This document shows, piece after piece, positions 11,246 through 23,607 of a stretch of DNA of 64,000 bases. Every line of letters begins with the position of its first letter. The first letter of the stretch is position 1. The DNA is from Bathymodiolus brooksi (taxonomy: Eukaryota; Mollusca; Bivalvia; Mytilida; Modiolidae), in the NCBI GenBank assembly GCA_963680875.1, contig OY804586.1, forward strand, positions 50,158,203 through 50,222,202. The letters run 5' to 3'. The translations under genes were made by a program, and so were the position numbers. The notes under the pieces are model-generated. The model ran no database searches and had not been told where the DNA came from. It was given only the letters and a program-made list of their open reading frames with translations.

Positions 11246-14200
11246 TTTCCTTCTTTGCGGAAAATGGAGTTATCGTTTGTAATTTGAATTATCGTCCTTG
11301 GCAGTGGGCATATAGCATTTCCGGTTGCAAAAGTTTTCCTGGCTGTTTTTAATAAATTGATTGAATTAAATAATAAGTGCGAAAAAATATGAAATTAATT
11401 GACGTAGATTCCAAGGCAACACTTGAAGACTTTCTAACTTTAAAAAAAAGACTGAATTTGCACAGTTTTTACGGAAATGTAATGAAAAAATCAGTGGTAA
11501 CAAGAATGAGCTTGCGCTCCGACAAAGATGTAGAGACGTATCTTTTAAAAAGCCGGTCAGATGACAATGAAAAAATGAGCTGCTATAGACAGTTCAATAG
11601 AGGCTTTAACTTTTATGAAGAAAATTATATACACGACATTCTCTTTTTTTAAACTTCTATAAAAAAAAGTTATTTACTTATTTAACATAATTTTCACTGG
11701 ATTTGTAACATTTTTGTACAAATAACTCCAAATCTGTATTTTCATATTACCAATGAACATGTTACATAATTAACTTTCTGAAATGTTTTGGATGAATGTC
11801 ACCAGATTTTTCTGCAAAACGGAAATACTGCGCGATTTTCTTTGTTCACTGAAAGCGGGAATATTTTCTTTAAAAACGGTTTTCTCTACTTTCATTAAAA
11901 GGCGTATTTGATTTTTTGCATTACACTCAAGCGGTCGAAGACAAGGCAAGATAAATTTGAAATCATTTTAGAAATAAGAGAATCTGTTGTTTCTTCACCA
12001 TTTGTAAAAGCAGAAGCGGATTCGGTAGAATATTTTGTACTGTGCTTGAAACGGTATGTGCGTCTTCATTAGCAATGTGCGCTTATCAGATAGGTGAACA
12101 CCTGCATCTAACATTTGTCGACCATCTCGACATGTAGTCAACAAGCAAATCCCAATATTCGGTTTCCGTCAGAGCAGATCCCATTTTTTTCTGAATGAAT
12201 AATGTCCCTTCTCTGGAATATTTTGAATAGGAAATAAAGCGATCACGAACGCGGCTTTTTTCTGTTTTTAATATACCAAGAACAAGCAATCGGTCTATCG
12301 TTTAAAAAACAATGGTGTACTTGGAGATCGCACCTCTTGTCCATTGAAACTTATCTGTCATATTAAAGATGTGTTTTTAGACATATGCAATTCTCGACCG
12401 CTACCCATGATTTCGGATACCGTCTAAGTACTGACGACAAATAGGTTATTTTGCAATAAATGCATTTACAGTCTCATAATCTTACAGCCAAAATGCCGTT
12501 CTGAAGCTAAGCTTAACAATGTAGACAAACAAACAAAAGGACTGATGGGATTCGAACCATCTTCTAGAACTATCCATTCCATCACAAGGGAGCGCCAATA
12601 CGATCATGACTACTGTGCTCCCGCATTTAGTCAAGTAAATGTATTACTTAGTGTAGTGATGGGGTAAAATGCGAATTAGTGATTATGACAGCCTACGTGA
12701 TGTTCAAAAAAAAAAAAAAAAAAAAAAACCACGACAGAACAGTTAATATTGATAAAGAAAAATATGAAATTAACAGCTTGCATGTATATTCGTGTTATGA
12801 TTTCATGTGTAAGAAAATATTCGTTGTGCGGCTTTCGAAAAATCAATACAAATCTACTGTATACACTCAATTCTTATAATATATGTAAAGAAAAACAAAC
12901 TTAATATAAATATAGCCTCCATTTTTTTCACTTTAACCGAAATTAATAACGAAACACATTATGCTGCTGAAAAAACCCCAAAAAAAAACCCAAAACCCCC
13001 CCCCCCACCCCTCAAAAAAAAAAAAGAAGCTAAATCTGCTCCGATAGGATTCGAAATCCCAGTGTAAATCTGCAGGGGTCGCGAAGCAGCGACTATACGA
13101 TCACGGCTATGGTACAGTGATCAAATTTGTAAGTTTTGTTGTCTTTTTTGTGGTATATAAGGTGTACCTGATGTAAATTGGTGCAACTCTATAATAAAGC
13201 AAATGATGCCTATATTTCATAAAATCATATTTAAGCATGTTTTCCATAAAAGGAAAAGTCTTTATATGTTACCAAAGGGAAAATGTATATGCATGCTAAA
13301 AAGGAAGTTTTGTGTTGCAAGTTTTTGATTTTTAACAATTGTAATTTTGTTTGTTTTCGTGTTTTTCTCATTTACACCAGCATTGAAAGCACTTGTATCT
13401 GCAAAAGTTTCTATTTTTTCTCTTAAGATCAGAGTCAAATCTTCATTTTCCCCATCCAGCTTTTGGAAGGAGCGGATGCCGGCTGTCTAACTCTACGCAC
13501 TCGTCGCAACTTCGGCTGATTCCGCACCTTCATCAAACCTCGTCCGTATTACGATAGCTCCCATTGGAACTACTCTCGGAAATCTTCAATGAAGGAGGTA
13601 TTAAAATAATTTCACTTTCGAATATTCGTCCAATAATAATATATTTTCATTCGTCGCAATGTCGACTGATTCCGTACCTTCATCAAAGACCAATATTTTT
13701 CAAAGCAAACTCTATACACTCATCTGTTGTCGCCATTTTAGAACTTATTCGCGGTGCGCAATGTTTGATTGAAGTGATACGATCTTCCGGCGAAGAAATG
13801 TGACGCGTAGACGCATATCAAATACCGCATTACAGCCGAGGTATTGAGGAAGCGAAGCGGACTCACCCGAGGTTTGCCGATTGAACTCTACGGTCATATT
13901 TCTACCCGACGTCTCTGACGTTTGGAAATGGCCAAATCCGGTAAAAACCCTAAATGTTCCTTTTTTATTACAAAATCCGCAGTGGAACCACAGAATGAAT
14001 AGTCATGAACCATGTATATAACTAAAGGTAAAATATTCAATTTCTTGAACGGAGCCTGTGGGAATTTTTATGGGAATCTGCATTGATCTCTCGAAAAAAA
14101 AGAAAACAAAACTAAATATCATGCAAAAATAGACATCTTTTTAATAGACTCCGAGCAGATAAAATATCTTGAACATTTCATGATTAAGATAATCCCCTGT

Positions 14201-14592
14201 AAAAGAAAATAAAACAAATGATTCCACTGCGAAAATCGGAATGAATTTTGCATACATCGTTATTAACGTCCGTAATTTTAACAGCAAAGCCGATTTTCGA
14301 GAAATGCTACATCTTTGAATATAAAACACTGAATTTGTTAATTATTACGGTCATTCAGGATATGAAATAAAAATACAAATCTCATAGAATCCACCGATAT
14401 CGGCCGTTATTTAAAGCTAAATAAAATAATTCCAATAAATCGGATTTTATTTGAATAAGAATACATAGTTTTTTCAATTTTTAAAACGTTTTGCGACGTT
14501 TACAGTTATGTAACCGGAAGCGTACATATTCTCTGTTAGGAAAAGATAACTCGATTCAAGAACGATAACTCTAGATATCGGAAATCGGCAAA
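11246..14592. repeat. Tandem array, unit 3 (3347 bp)
   Basis: Same order as unit 2 but with a deletion of about 147 bases joining GCGAATTAGT to GATTATGAC (near 12680), where TTAGT occurs at both breakpoints. It has a differently built C/A-rich tract near 12970-13025. Both states are shared with unit 4, so units 3 and 4 came from the same later duplication. Confidence 0.9.
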
Positions 14593-17416
14593 TTTCCTTC
14601 TTTGCGGAAAATGGAGTTATCGTTTGTAATTTGAATTATCGTCCTTGGCAGTGGGCATATAGCATTTCCGGTTGCAAAAGTTTTCCTGGCTGTTTTTAAT
14701 AAATTGATTGAATTAAATAATAAGTGCGAAAAAATATGAAATTAATTGACGTAGATTCCAAGGCAACACTTGAAGACTTTCTAACTTTAAAAAAAAGACT
14801 GAATTTGCACAGTTTTTACGGAAATGTAATGAAAAAATCAGTGGTAACAAGAATGAGCTTGCGCTCCGACAAAGATGTAGAGACGTATCTTTTAAAAAGC
14901 CGGTCAGATGACAATGAAAAAATGAGCTGCTATAGACAGTTCAATAGAGGCTTTAACTTTTATGAAGAAAATTATATACACGACATTCTCTTTTTTTAAA
15001 CTTCTATAAAAAAAAGTTATTTACTTATTTAACATAATTTTCACTGGATTTGTAACATTTTTGTACAAATAACTCCAAATCTGTATTTTCATATTACCAA
15101 TGAACATGTTACATAATTAACTTTCTGAAATGTTTTGGATGAATGTCACCAGATTTTTCTGCAAAACGGAAATACTGCGCGATTTTCTTTGTTCACTGAA
15201 AGCGGGAATATTTTCTTTAAAAACGGTTTTCTCTACTTTCATTAAAAGGCGTATTTGATTTTTTGCATTACACTCAAGCGGTCGAAGACAAGGCAAGATA
15301 AATTTGAAATCATTTTAGAAATAAGAGAATCTGTTGTTTCTTCACCATTTGTAAAAGCAGAAGCGGATTCGGTAGAATATTTTGTACTGTGCTTGAAACG
15401 GTATGTGCGTCTTCATTAGCAATGTGCGCTTATCAGATAGGTGAACACCTGCATCTAACATTTGTCGACCATCTCGACATGTAGTCAACAAGCAAATCCC
15501 AATATTCGGTTTCCGTCAGAGCAGATCCCATTTTTTTCTGAATGAATAATGTCCCTTCTCTGGAATATTTTGAATAGGAAATAAAGCGATCACGAACGCG
15601 GCTTTTTTCTGTTTTTAATATACCAAGAACAAGCAATCGGTCTATCGTTTAAAAAACAATGGTGTACTTGGAGATCGCACCTCTTGTCCATTGAAACTTA
15701 TCTGTCATATTAAAGATGTGTTTTTAGACATATGCAATTCTCGACCGCTACCCATGATTTCGGATACCGTCTAAGTACTGACGACAAATAGGTTATTTTG
15801 CAATAAATGCATTTACAGTCTCATAATCTTACAGCCAAAATGCCGTTCTGAAGCTAAGCTTAACAATGTAGACAAACAAACAAAAGGACTGATGGGATTC
15901 GAACCATCTTCTAGAACTATCCATTCCATCACAAGGGAGCGCCAATACGATCATGACTACTGTGCTCCCGCATTTAGTCAAGTAAATGTATTACTTAGTG
16001 TAGTGATGGGGTAAAATGCGAATTAGTGATTATGACAGCCTACGTGATGTTCAAAAAAAAAAAAAAAAAAAAAAACCACGACAGAACAGTTAATATTGAT
16101 AAAGAAAAATATGAAATTAACAGCTTGCATGTATATTCGTGTTATGATTTCATGTGTAAGAAAATATTCGTTGTGCGGCTTTCGAAAAATCAATACAAAT
16201 CTACTGTATACACTCAATTCTTATAATATATGTAAAGAAAAACAAACTTAATATAAATATAGCCTCCATTTTTTTCACTTTAACCGAAATTAATAACGAA
16301 ACACATTATGCTGCTGAAAAAAACCCAAAAAAAAACCCAAAACCCCCCCCCCCCCACCCCTCAAAAAAAAAAAAGAAGCTAAATCTGCTCCGATAGGATT
16401 CGAAATCCCAGTGTAAATCTGCAGGGGTCGCGAAGCAGCGACTATACGATCACGGCTATGGTACAGTGATCAAATTTGTAAGTTTTGTTGTCTTTTTTGT
16501 GGTATATAAGGTGTACCTGATGTAAATTGGTGCAACTCTATAATAAAGCAAATGATGCCTATATTTCATAAAATCATATTTAAGCATGTTTTCCATAAAA
16601 GGAAAAGTCTTTATATGTTACCAAAGGGAAAATGTATATGCATGCTAAAAAGGAAGTTTTGTGTTGCAAGTTTTTGATTTTTAACAATTGTAATTTTGTT
16701 TGTTTTCGTGTTTTTCTCCTTTACACCAGCATTGAAAGCACTTGTATCTGCAAAAGTTTACATTTTTTTCTCTAAAAAATCAGTCAAATCTTCATTTTCC
16801 CCATCCAGCTTTTGGAAGGAGCGGATGCCGGCTGTCTAACTCTACGCACTCGTCGCAACTTCGACTGATTCCGTACCTTCATCAAACCTCGTCCGTATTA
16901 CGATAGCTCCCATTGGAACTACTCTCGGAAATCTTCAATGAAGGAGGTATTAAAATAATTTCACTTTCGATTATTCGTCCAATAATAATATATTTTCATT
17001 CGTCGCAATGTCGACTGATTCCGTACCTTCATCAAAGACCAATATTTTTCAAAGCAAACTCTATACACTCATCTGTTGTCGCCATTTTAGAACTTATTCG
17101 CGGTGCGCAATGTTTGATTGAAGTGATACGGTCTTCCGGCGAAGAAATGTGACCCGTAGACGCATATCAAATACCGCATTACAGCCGAGGTATTGAATTT
17201 ATTAATTATTACGGTCATTCAGGATATGAAATAAAAATATAGATCTCATAGAATCCACCGATATCGGGCGATATAAAAAGCTAAATAAAATAATTGCAAT
17301 AAATCGGATTTTATTTGAATAAGAATACACAGTTTTTTTCAATTCTTTAAACGTTTTGTAACGTTTACAGTTATGTAACCGGAAGTGTGCATACCCTCTA
17401 GTTATCGCAAATCGGG
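14593..17416. repeat. Tandem array, unit 4 (truncated, diverged at its end)
   Basis: Begins like unit 3 but diverges after about 16755. It lacks roughly 490 bases between GCCGAGGTATTGA and TTAATTATTACGG (junction near 17195). Its last 200 bases carry several substitutions. Homology stops at 17416, the same point in the unit at which unit 1 begins, so the array is bounded by one consistent breakpoint. Confidence 0.85.
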
Positions 17417-17538
17417 AATAGATAGTCTTCAGGCTTATTTGTTACTAAATAATTTATGACATGACAGCAACCAGTGTATCATAGTTACGAATATATTACT
17501 AACAAACATATCGTTTTTCTTTGCATGTGTCGTGGCAG

Positions 17539-17665
17539 CGATTATTTATGGAACGATTCGTCTGCTTCACTTGGCCAACATGTCAGCACCTCCTGAATTA
17601 TCGTTCAAAGAGGGATGAATCTTTGCAAATCAAGTTATTAAAATGTGTTCGATACTCACCACCCC
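17539..17665 (+). pseudogene. ABHD2-like hydrolase, N-terminal exon with in-frame TGA
   Basis: This 127-bp segment reads AAIIYGTIRLLHLANMSAPP then ELSFKEG, a TGA (17616-17618), then IFANQVIKMCSILTTP. The pattern of a hydrophobic anchor, APP-acidic-L.F and K.C..LT fits the N-terminus of ABHD2, a membrane-anchored alpha/beta-hydrolase lipase. It is preceded by a pyrimidine-rich stretch and CAG, and ends CC|GTAAGT in phase 2. That is the phase needed to join the exon at 23185, giving TTPYVPTRVWGK. The single stop lies where the family usually has an ordinary residue, so this copy is probably disabled. No first exon with a start codon was found; it would lie in or beyond the array. The alternative 122-codon frame over this region (17521-17889) runs through the splice donor and is rejected. 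Confidence 0.7.
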
Positions 17666-17796
17666 GTAAGTATAGAGAATGTTCAAATGAATGTTGGAAA
17701 TTAAAGAGATGTCTACCGGCTATGAAAAAGGGGATGGGCTGTGACAGTGTGAGTGAAATTATGGAGCCTCAGACTGTCAGAGGGTCTTTGCATCCA

Positions 17797-18074
17797 CAGA
17801 TACTTGAGGACAGGATATACGTTGTACCCTTATGGTGCCTCTATGAAGGCATGACTTGCATTGGAATAAAATACATAATTTTTTCTTAGTTATGCTTTCT
17901 CTAACTTTTTTGGTTGGAATATACGTGCATACAGGATTTACTGAGAGACACAATCTAGGATTTTTGGGGGGTCTACTGATATTAATAGGGTAGGGAGCAT
18001 TTTATTCCAATGTAAGTCACGCCTCCATAGGGGCATCATAAAGGTAGACCATATATCCTGTCCACAAGTAGCTG
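17797..18074. repeat. Fold-back element in ABHD2-like intron
   Basis: Arms of 76 bases (17797-17872 and 17999-18074) are reverse complements at roughly 80 per cent. For example ACTTGAGGACAGGATATA on the left pairs with TATATCCTGTCCACAAGT on the right. The spacer is about 126 bases. It is probably a long-TIR MITE; no transposase is present. Confidence 0.8.
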
Positions 18075-18464
18075 TGTTTGTACCATATTAATATTAATAT
18101 GGAGAGAACAGGATCGAAAACAACCACAAAGATCGTCGATGATATAGGACTAGTTGTTTTATAAACAAAAATAGGCACAACAGATAAAAAAAAATGTATA
18201 GTCTGACACTATCTCGGGCTATGCTACCAGCAGTGTGGAATTGGTATGACCAACTCGTGCATGTAGATTTTCTTGGCTTACTTGTCTTAGGACAAGTAAA
18301 AAAACAATAAATAATAATTTCTGATTAAAAGTTTTCTGGAAAGACAATTCCTCAAATAATATTATATCGTAAATATTGACGGTTATATCTATGTTTTGTG
18401 TTGGAAACAATCGTATCAGTGGTGTTCCGAAAGCAGCTAAGTTTTAAGTTGAATATTACGACAC

Positions 18465-18535
18465 GATTTTTAGCTCAGTTGAAAGAGCGGTGGTGTACAA
18501 TGCGAGAGGTCCCAGGATCGAATCCCATCGCCATC
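18465..18535 (+). repeat. tRNA-like sequence (possible SINE head)
   Basis: TAGCTCAGTTGAAAGAG fits an A box and GGATCGAATCCCATC a B box at normal spacing. The acceptor stem is poor and the flank is AT-rich, so a SINE head or tRNA pseudogene is more likely than a functional tRNA. It differs from the main SINE family here. Confidence 0.5.
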
Positions 18536-19202
18536 GGGGACATTGCATTATTCGAAAATACAATCTGCTCTACTGTTACACGCCCAATAGACTTTTCCGT
18601 CCAAGTAGGTAGCTGATTTCTCATGGTTACTGCTGTCTCATATTGTCATATCTGCAAGAAATATCATGATTTTGACCAGAAATCGTAAATGTTTGTTGTA
18701 AAAATTGTGAACAGCATAGTTACTTTGTTCTTCCGTCAGTCATCTGCAAAGTATGATAATAAATTGTCTCATGAAGAACACCACTAATACTAAACACATG
18801 ACTGGTTTGATGGACAAAGCCATTGCTAAACTAATCAAAGTGAATTTGATCGATATGGAAAGCTTTTCAACACATATCAGATGGCAGTACAGACTCCTGT
18901 CACTGATCAAGAAGCAATCCTTGTAAGATATGTCCACCCTGACACTCTTGTATCATCATCTGTGTTTGCACGTATTAAATATATCAAACAGGACAATTAG
19001 GATTCTGTTGAACACAGTAACCCTAACCCCCTCTTCAAAATTTCTTTTTAGAGTGTTGCTTGCTATCAACCTACATGAATAAGAAAGTTATTATTGTAAA
19101 ATGGATTTTTAACATCTAGCTAAAGATACATCAGTGCATGTATCACTAAGATAAAAAGAGTTATTTATGATGCTATGTCTATACTGTACACACCTATATT
19201 TA

Positions 19203-19455
19203 TAGGGGCCATTATGATCGTATGGTAGTTAGATTTATAGCTACCTATGCAATCGGCACATATCACCACTAATGTTATGAGTTTGAATCCCGCTCATGTC
19301 GAGGTGTACGCGATACAACATTACGTGATAATATTTGTCAGTGACCTGTAGCAGGTCAGTGGTTTTCTCTGGATCCTCTGGTTTCATCAACCAATAAAAC
19401 TGACCTCCGCGATATAACTGAAATATCGTTGAAAGTGGCGTTAAACATCATAACC
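19203..19455 (+). mobile_element. tRNA-related SINE, near full length
   Basis: Runs from the tRNA-like head (GATCGTATGGTAGTTAG), through a B-box-like GTTTGAATCCC and the CAGTGACCTGTAGCAGGTC body, to AAAGTGGCGTTAAACATC. The tail CATAACCCTAATG starts a telomere-like motif. It lies in the ABHD2-like intron. Confidence 0.8.
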
Positions 19456-19456
19456 C

Positions 19457-19735
19457 TAATGATATTTAAAGTATGGCTCAACCAAATCGTTTTAAACTTT
19501 AACACAATGCTGTGGACCATTAAATACAGGTGTAGTTCGATTACGGTGTATTTCACATTTACCGTTCCTGAGTTGTGGCCCTTTTTCTCTTAGAAAATAG
19601 GGACTTTTTAGGTTTCCGAATGATATTTAAAGTACCGCTCAACCAAATCTTTTCAAACTTTAACACAATGCTGTATACCATAAAATACAGGTTAAGTTTG
19701 ATTATGGTGTATTTCACTTTTCCCGTTCATAAGTA
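19457..19735. repeat. Two-copy direct repeat, about 160-bp period
   Basis: A block beginning TGATATTTAAAGTA and containing CTTTAACACAATGCTGT occurs twice, starting near 19460 and 19620. Shared TACAGGT and GTGTATTTCAC segments follow each time. It is a dispersed or tandem repeat with no coding seen. Confidence 0.7.
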
Positions 19736-20330
19736 ATTGTTACACCAGTTCACGTTTCTCAGCATTCCTTCATTACAAGTGTGTTTCCATCATATGTCTT
19801 TGTGCTTTGATGTAAATAGCGAAAGAAAAAAGGAAATGATTACAAGTAATCTGATTTAAATTAATTTGGCAAGCAATAAAAAGTTTGTAAATTTGTGATG
19901 GCCATGAAATGAATAAGTTGTAAGATAAATCACAACATGTTTCATTCCTTTCATTGCCTCATTCACAATTTGGAATGCGGGGGTATCTGTGATCACCAGA
20001 TCAACTTTCTCTAGTTTAAATAATTTTCTTGAAGTAATTTTGCAAAAACCATATAATACACATAGACATGAATACCTGGAGAAATTATTAATAAATAATA
20101 AATGTAAAACGCAATATTAGTGCTTGCCATAGGCGCTATTTTCCGTAGATATGTCCCTGGGGTTATGTCCCTCGTTACTTTAGCTTGAAGCTGCTTGGAC
20201 ATTCCTGATGTCCATTCTTCTGTTTTTGTTCATCGCAGGTTCTTTATTAGAGATAGATTAACATAAGCTAGAGTGCTTGTTTTCTGGTATCCACATTTTT
20301 TAATGATTTTTCTTCTTTTTTTACTTTTGT

Positions 20331-20405
20331 TTCCTCCACCAATAAAACTGACCGCCATGATTATGATATAACTGAAACTGAAAGTGACGTTAAACAACAT
20401 TCCCC
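20331..20405 (+). mobile_element. SINE 3'-end fragment
   Basis: Only the last 75 bases of the main SINE remain, from TTTCCTCCACCAATAAAACT to AAAGTGACGTTAAACAACAT. Confidence 0.7.
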
Positions 20406-21020
20406 TAATCCATATTTGTTAAATGATAGGTATCCACACTTGTAATGAACTATATTTACAACCCAAGTATGGTTATACAATAGCCGGACAATATAAAACC
20501 AGTCTTGCAGTTGCATGACATTTTATTAAGCATATTATGCTGTTTTATGTGAATTATAGTCCGTTTGACTTCTATTAATCTCCAGAATTTATTTTTATTA
20601 AAAATCCATTTTTCAAATCAGCAATTTTTTTGTAGATGTAGAGAGAGAGTTATGGTGTTTAACAATCAGTTATATCGTGGTGATTTGTAGTGTAGATGTA
20701 TGTAATCACTAACACATAAAGTATAATTCACTATCGTTTTGTACTGTAATTTGTCATCATCATGATTTCATTAACTGGTATTCTGCCTTTGTTCAGATTG
20801 CAATTTTATTTTTACAATAAAACAGGTGATTGTTGAATGTCAATTTAAATGCTGAAACATGTAATTTTTAATCCATGTTAAGCAATAAAACAAAGAACTG
20901 TTTATTGCCGATTTTAATACTGTTAATTTTGGCTGTCAAAAGGCCCCTACATTTGAGAAATGGAAATTGATCTTTTACTATCTACAATTAAAGTATTTAG
21001 TAGAGATGTGACTATTATTT

Positions 21021-21023
<3 letters not shown>
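20406..21023. other. Gene-free AT-rich intron sequence
   Basis: I see no exon, RNA gene or recognisable element here, only AT-rich sequence with many TTTATT-type runs. Confidence 0.5.
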
Positions 21024-21070
<47 letters not shown>

Positions 21071-21075
21071 GGGGG
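21024..21075. repeat. (TG)n followed by a poly-G tract
   Basis: A TG dinucleotide run passes directly into about 22 consecutive G residues. Both are prone to slippage and to assembly error. Confidence 0.95.
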
Positions 21076-21712
21076 TGATCTCCATTCAGGTATAAAAATA
21101 TAATGATGTGGATAGAACTTCAGCTTTCACAGTTTTTAAATACCAAAATTATTGAATTAATAATTTATAGGTACATGTATAAGCAAAAACGTGTTTAAAC
21201 TGAACTAAGCTTATCCCAAAACTGTCTGTGAGATCAAAGTCCACAACTTGTTTATTTTCCCAATAAACTCAGCTTATCTCAAAACTGTTTGTGGTTCGAA
21301 GTCCACAACTTGTTTATTTTCCCTTTTTTAATCATACACCTACAAAATGTACATGTATATCATCATACAATCCAAAATTCAGTTGTAGTCCATCTTCATG
21401 ATCAATCCTTCTATAAACTCTACAGTTGTAATACTATACAGATTCAAAATTATATGAATTCCTAAGATTTCCTAAGAAATAATTCATGATAGCCATAGTT
21501 TTAACATGGGTAATATTATTTTTGTACAAATTTATCCCGATCGATAGCAAGGGGTAAAATGCAGCAGAAATATTGTTACCACTGTTAAAACGTTATGCTA
21601 TGGGTTCCAGGACTTATTTCAACTCTAGTAGGAACAATCTATCTTGTTTTTTTAAGCGAAAGTCAATACCTTCTTGTTAACAGTTATTTTTCTTATATAA
21701 ATAACTAATTGG

Positions 21713-21828
21713 TTACAATTAAGTTACTGATATTTTCTAATTTGATCGTATTTTGATTATAACAACTTCAACTAGTAAATTACTCGCAGAATCGTCAAAC
21801 TAAACCAGTAACCAGCTTGTGTCAATGT
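21713..21828 (+). repeat. Dispersed repeat leading into the 44-bp satellite
   Basis: Homologous in inverted orientation to the window start (3-118). It ends CAGTAACCAGCTTGTGTCAA, whose second half is the start of the satellite monomer. The satellite probably grew from the end of this element. Confidence 0.65.
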
Positions 21829-22514
21829 CACCCGCTTTCCTTGTAAACTACGTCACCAGCTTGTGTCAATGTCACCCGCTTTCCTTGTAAACTATGTCAC
21901 CAGCTTGTGTCAATGTCACCCGATTTCCTTGTAAACTACGTCACCAGCTTGTGTCAATGTCACCCGCTTTCCTTGTATGCTACATCACCAGCTTGTGTCA
22001 ATGTCACCCGATGTCCTTGTAAACTACGTCACCAGCTTGTGTCAATGTCACCCGCTTTCCTTGTAAACTACGTCACCAGCTTGTGTCAATGTCACCCGCT
22101 TTCCTTGTGAACTACGTCACCAGCTTGTGTCAATGTCACCCGCTTTCCTTGTAAACTACGTCACCAGCTTGTGTCAATGTCACCCGCTTTCCTTGTAAAC
22201 TACGTCACCAGCTTGTGTCAATGTCACCCACTTTCCTTGTAAACTACGTCCCCAGCTTGTGTCAATGTCACTCGCTTTCCTTGTAAACTACGTCACCAGC
22301 TTGTGTCAATGTCACCCGCTTTCCTTGTAAACTACGTCACCAGCTTGTGTCGATGTCACCCGCTTTCCTTGTAAACTACGTCACCAGCTTGTGTCAATGT
22401 CACCCGCTTTCCTTGTAAACTACGTCACCAGCTTGTGTCAATGTCACCCGCTTTCCTTGTAGACTACGTCACCAGCTTGTGTCAATGTCACCCGCTTTCC
22501 TTGTAAACTACATC
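21811..22514. repeat. 44-bp satellite, 16 copies
   Basis: The monomer begins ACCAGCTTGTGTCAATGTCA and ends TTGTAAACTACGTC, repeated 16 times with only scattered substitutions. Because 44 is not a multiple of three, the 67-codon ORF across it has no meaning as a gene. It lies in the ABHD2-like intron. Confidence 0.95.
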
Positions 22515-22835
22515 ACTAGAAGACTATAAATTACAAAAGTCAAAGTAGATAGATGGTTGTCTGTAGTAATTTTTTCCGGAAAAAAAATATATGTGAAGAA
22601 ACAATACAAACATTTTTATGTTTGTGTGCACTACGGTCCTGTATGAATACATGAATTCACTTAAGAATGATGGTAACAATTTGCTTGGCAATACGCCTGT
22701 GCTAATTAAAATATACCAGGAGTTTTATCACAGTATAGCCAATGAAGGCGTCATATTAGAATATGTAATATTTATGTTTTTTCTACTAAAATAAAATATT
22801 GTTTTAAGCAAAGGTTCTTGTTTAAACTAAAGGTA

Positions 22836-23092
22836 GGGGCCGTTATGGTCGTGATCGTATGGTAGTTGGATTTATAGCTACCTATGCAATCAGTGCCTAT
22901 CACCATTGATGTTGTGAGTTCGAATCTCGATCAGAGACAGGTGTACAACATTATATGATAAAGTTTGTCAGTGACTTGCGACAGGTCGGTGGCTTTCTCC
23001 GAGTCTTCCAGTTTTCTCCACCAGTAAAACTGACCACCATGATATACATTTGTAGCTGAAATATTGTTGAAAGTAGCGTTAAACACAAACAA
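22836..23092 (+). mobile_element. tRNA-related SINE, full length
   Basis: Complete copy from GGGCCGTTATGGTCGTGATC through GTGAGTTCGAATCTCGATC to GTAGCGTTAAACACAAAC. It lies about 95 bases before the ABHD2-like exon at 23185. Confidence 0.8.
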
Positions 23093-23184
23093 ACAAACTT
23101 ATTTAAGTCAATGGTTCTTATTTAAACCAAAAGTTCTTGTTTAAACTAAAGTTTCTTCAACACCAAATCTTTTGTTTATTTAAG

Positions 23185-23357
23185 GTATGTTCCCACAAGA
23201 GTATGGGGTAAAAATGGACATCTACAAACCATTGTGTATGGGAAATATGGTAGAATAAAATCTCCATTTCCTAAAGGAGAACGGCATTACATCAATCTCG
23301 ACGATGATGCTACCATGACGTACGACGTGTTCGAACATTTTGTTTCTCATCCAAAAG
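23185..23357 (+). CDS. ABHD2-like alpha/beta-hydrolase exon
   Basis: Partial coding exon of 173 bp. It opens after TTTATTTAAG and closes at AAAAG|GTACAG, with 1 base completing a codon at the start and 1 left over at the end. It encodes YVPTRVWGKNGHLQTIVYGK, then YGRIKSPFPKGERHY and DDDATMTYDVFEHF. The WGK-GH-QT--YGK-GR--SP-P-G--- and D-AT-T-D-FE pattern is that of the conserved region before the first catalytic-domain strand in ABHD2, a monoacylglycerol lipase. The catalytic Ser, Asp and His lie in later exons, which I cannot find; the next 14 kb is mostly satellite. The frame joins that of 17539-17665 exactly. This exon is clean, but the upstream TGA and the missing 3' exons suggest a remnant or a partial gene copy. 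Confidence 0.75.
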
Positions 23358-23607
23358 GTACAGTATATAAATTGGAGAAAAAAGATATTGGGTAAAAACA
23401 GGCCAATGGGTTACCATGAAAAATCAGATCAGGTACCAACAATTTTCCATTTCAGCCGTGGTCTTTACTTAATTAGGAATAGGATTACGATCCTGGGTAT
23501 TGCACCATCGCTGAAATGACAGTCCCTTATGTAATTGAAAAAAAAAATGTTCTATTTCTCTTATTGGTATTTGATTTGTTCTGTTAACCGGTTTACTTAA
23601 ATATTTA

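Noticed and set aside
17521..17889. 122-codon ORF
   Set aside because: It reads out of frame with the ABHD2-like exon, runs across a good donor site and ends in an inverted-repeat arm.
18465..18535. Functional tRNA gene
   Set aside because: A and B boxes are present but there is no convincing acceptor stem or terminator; a SINE head fits better.
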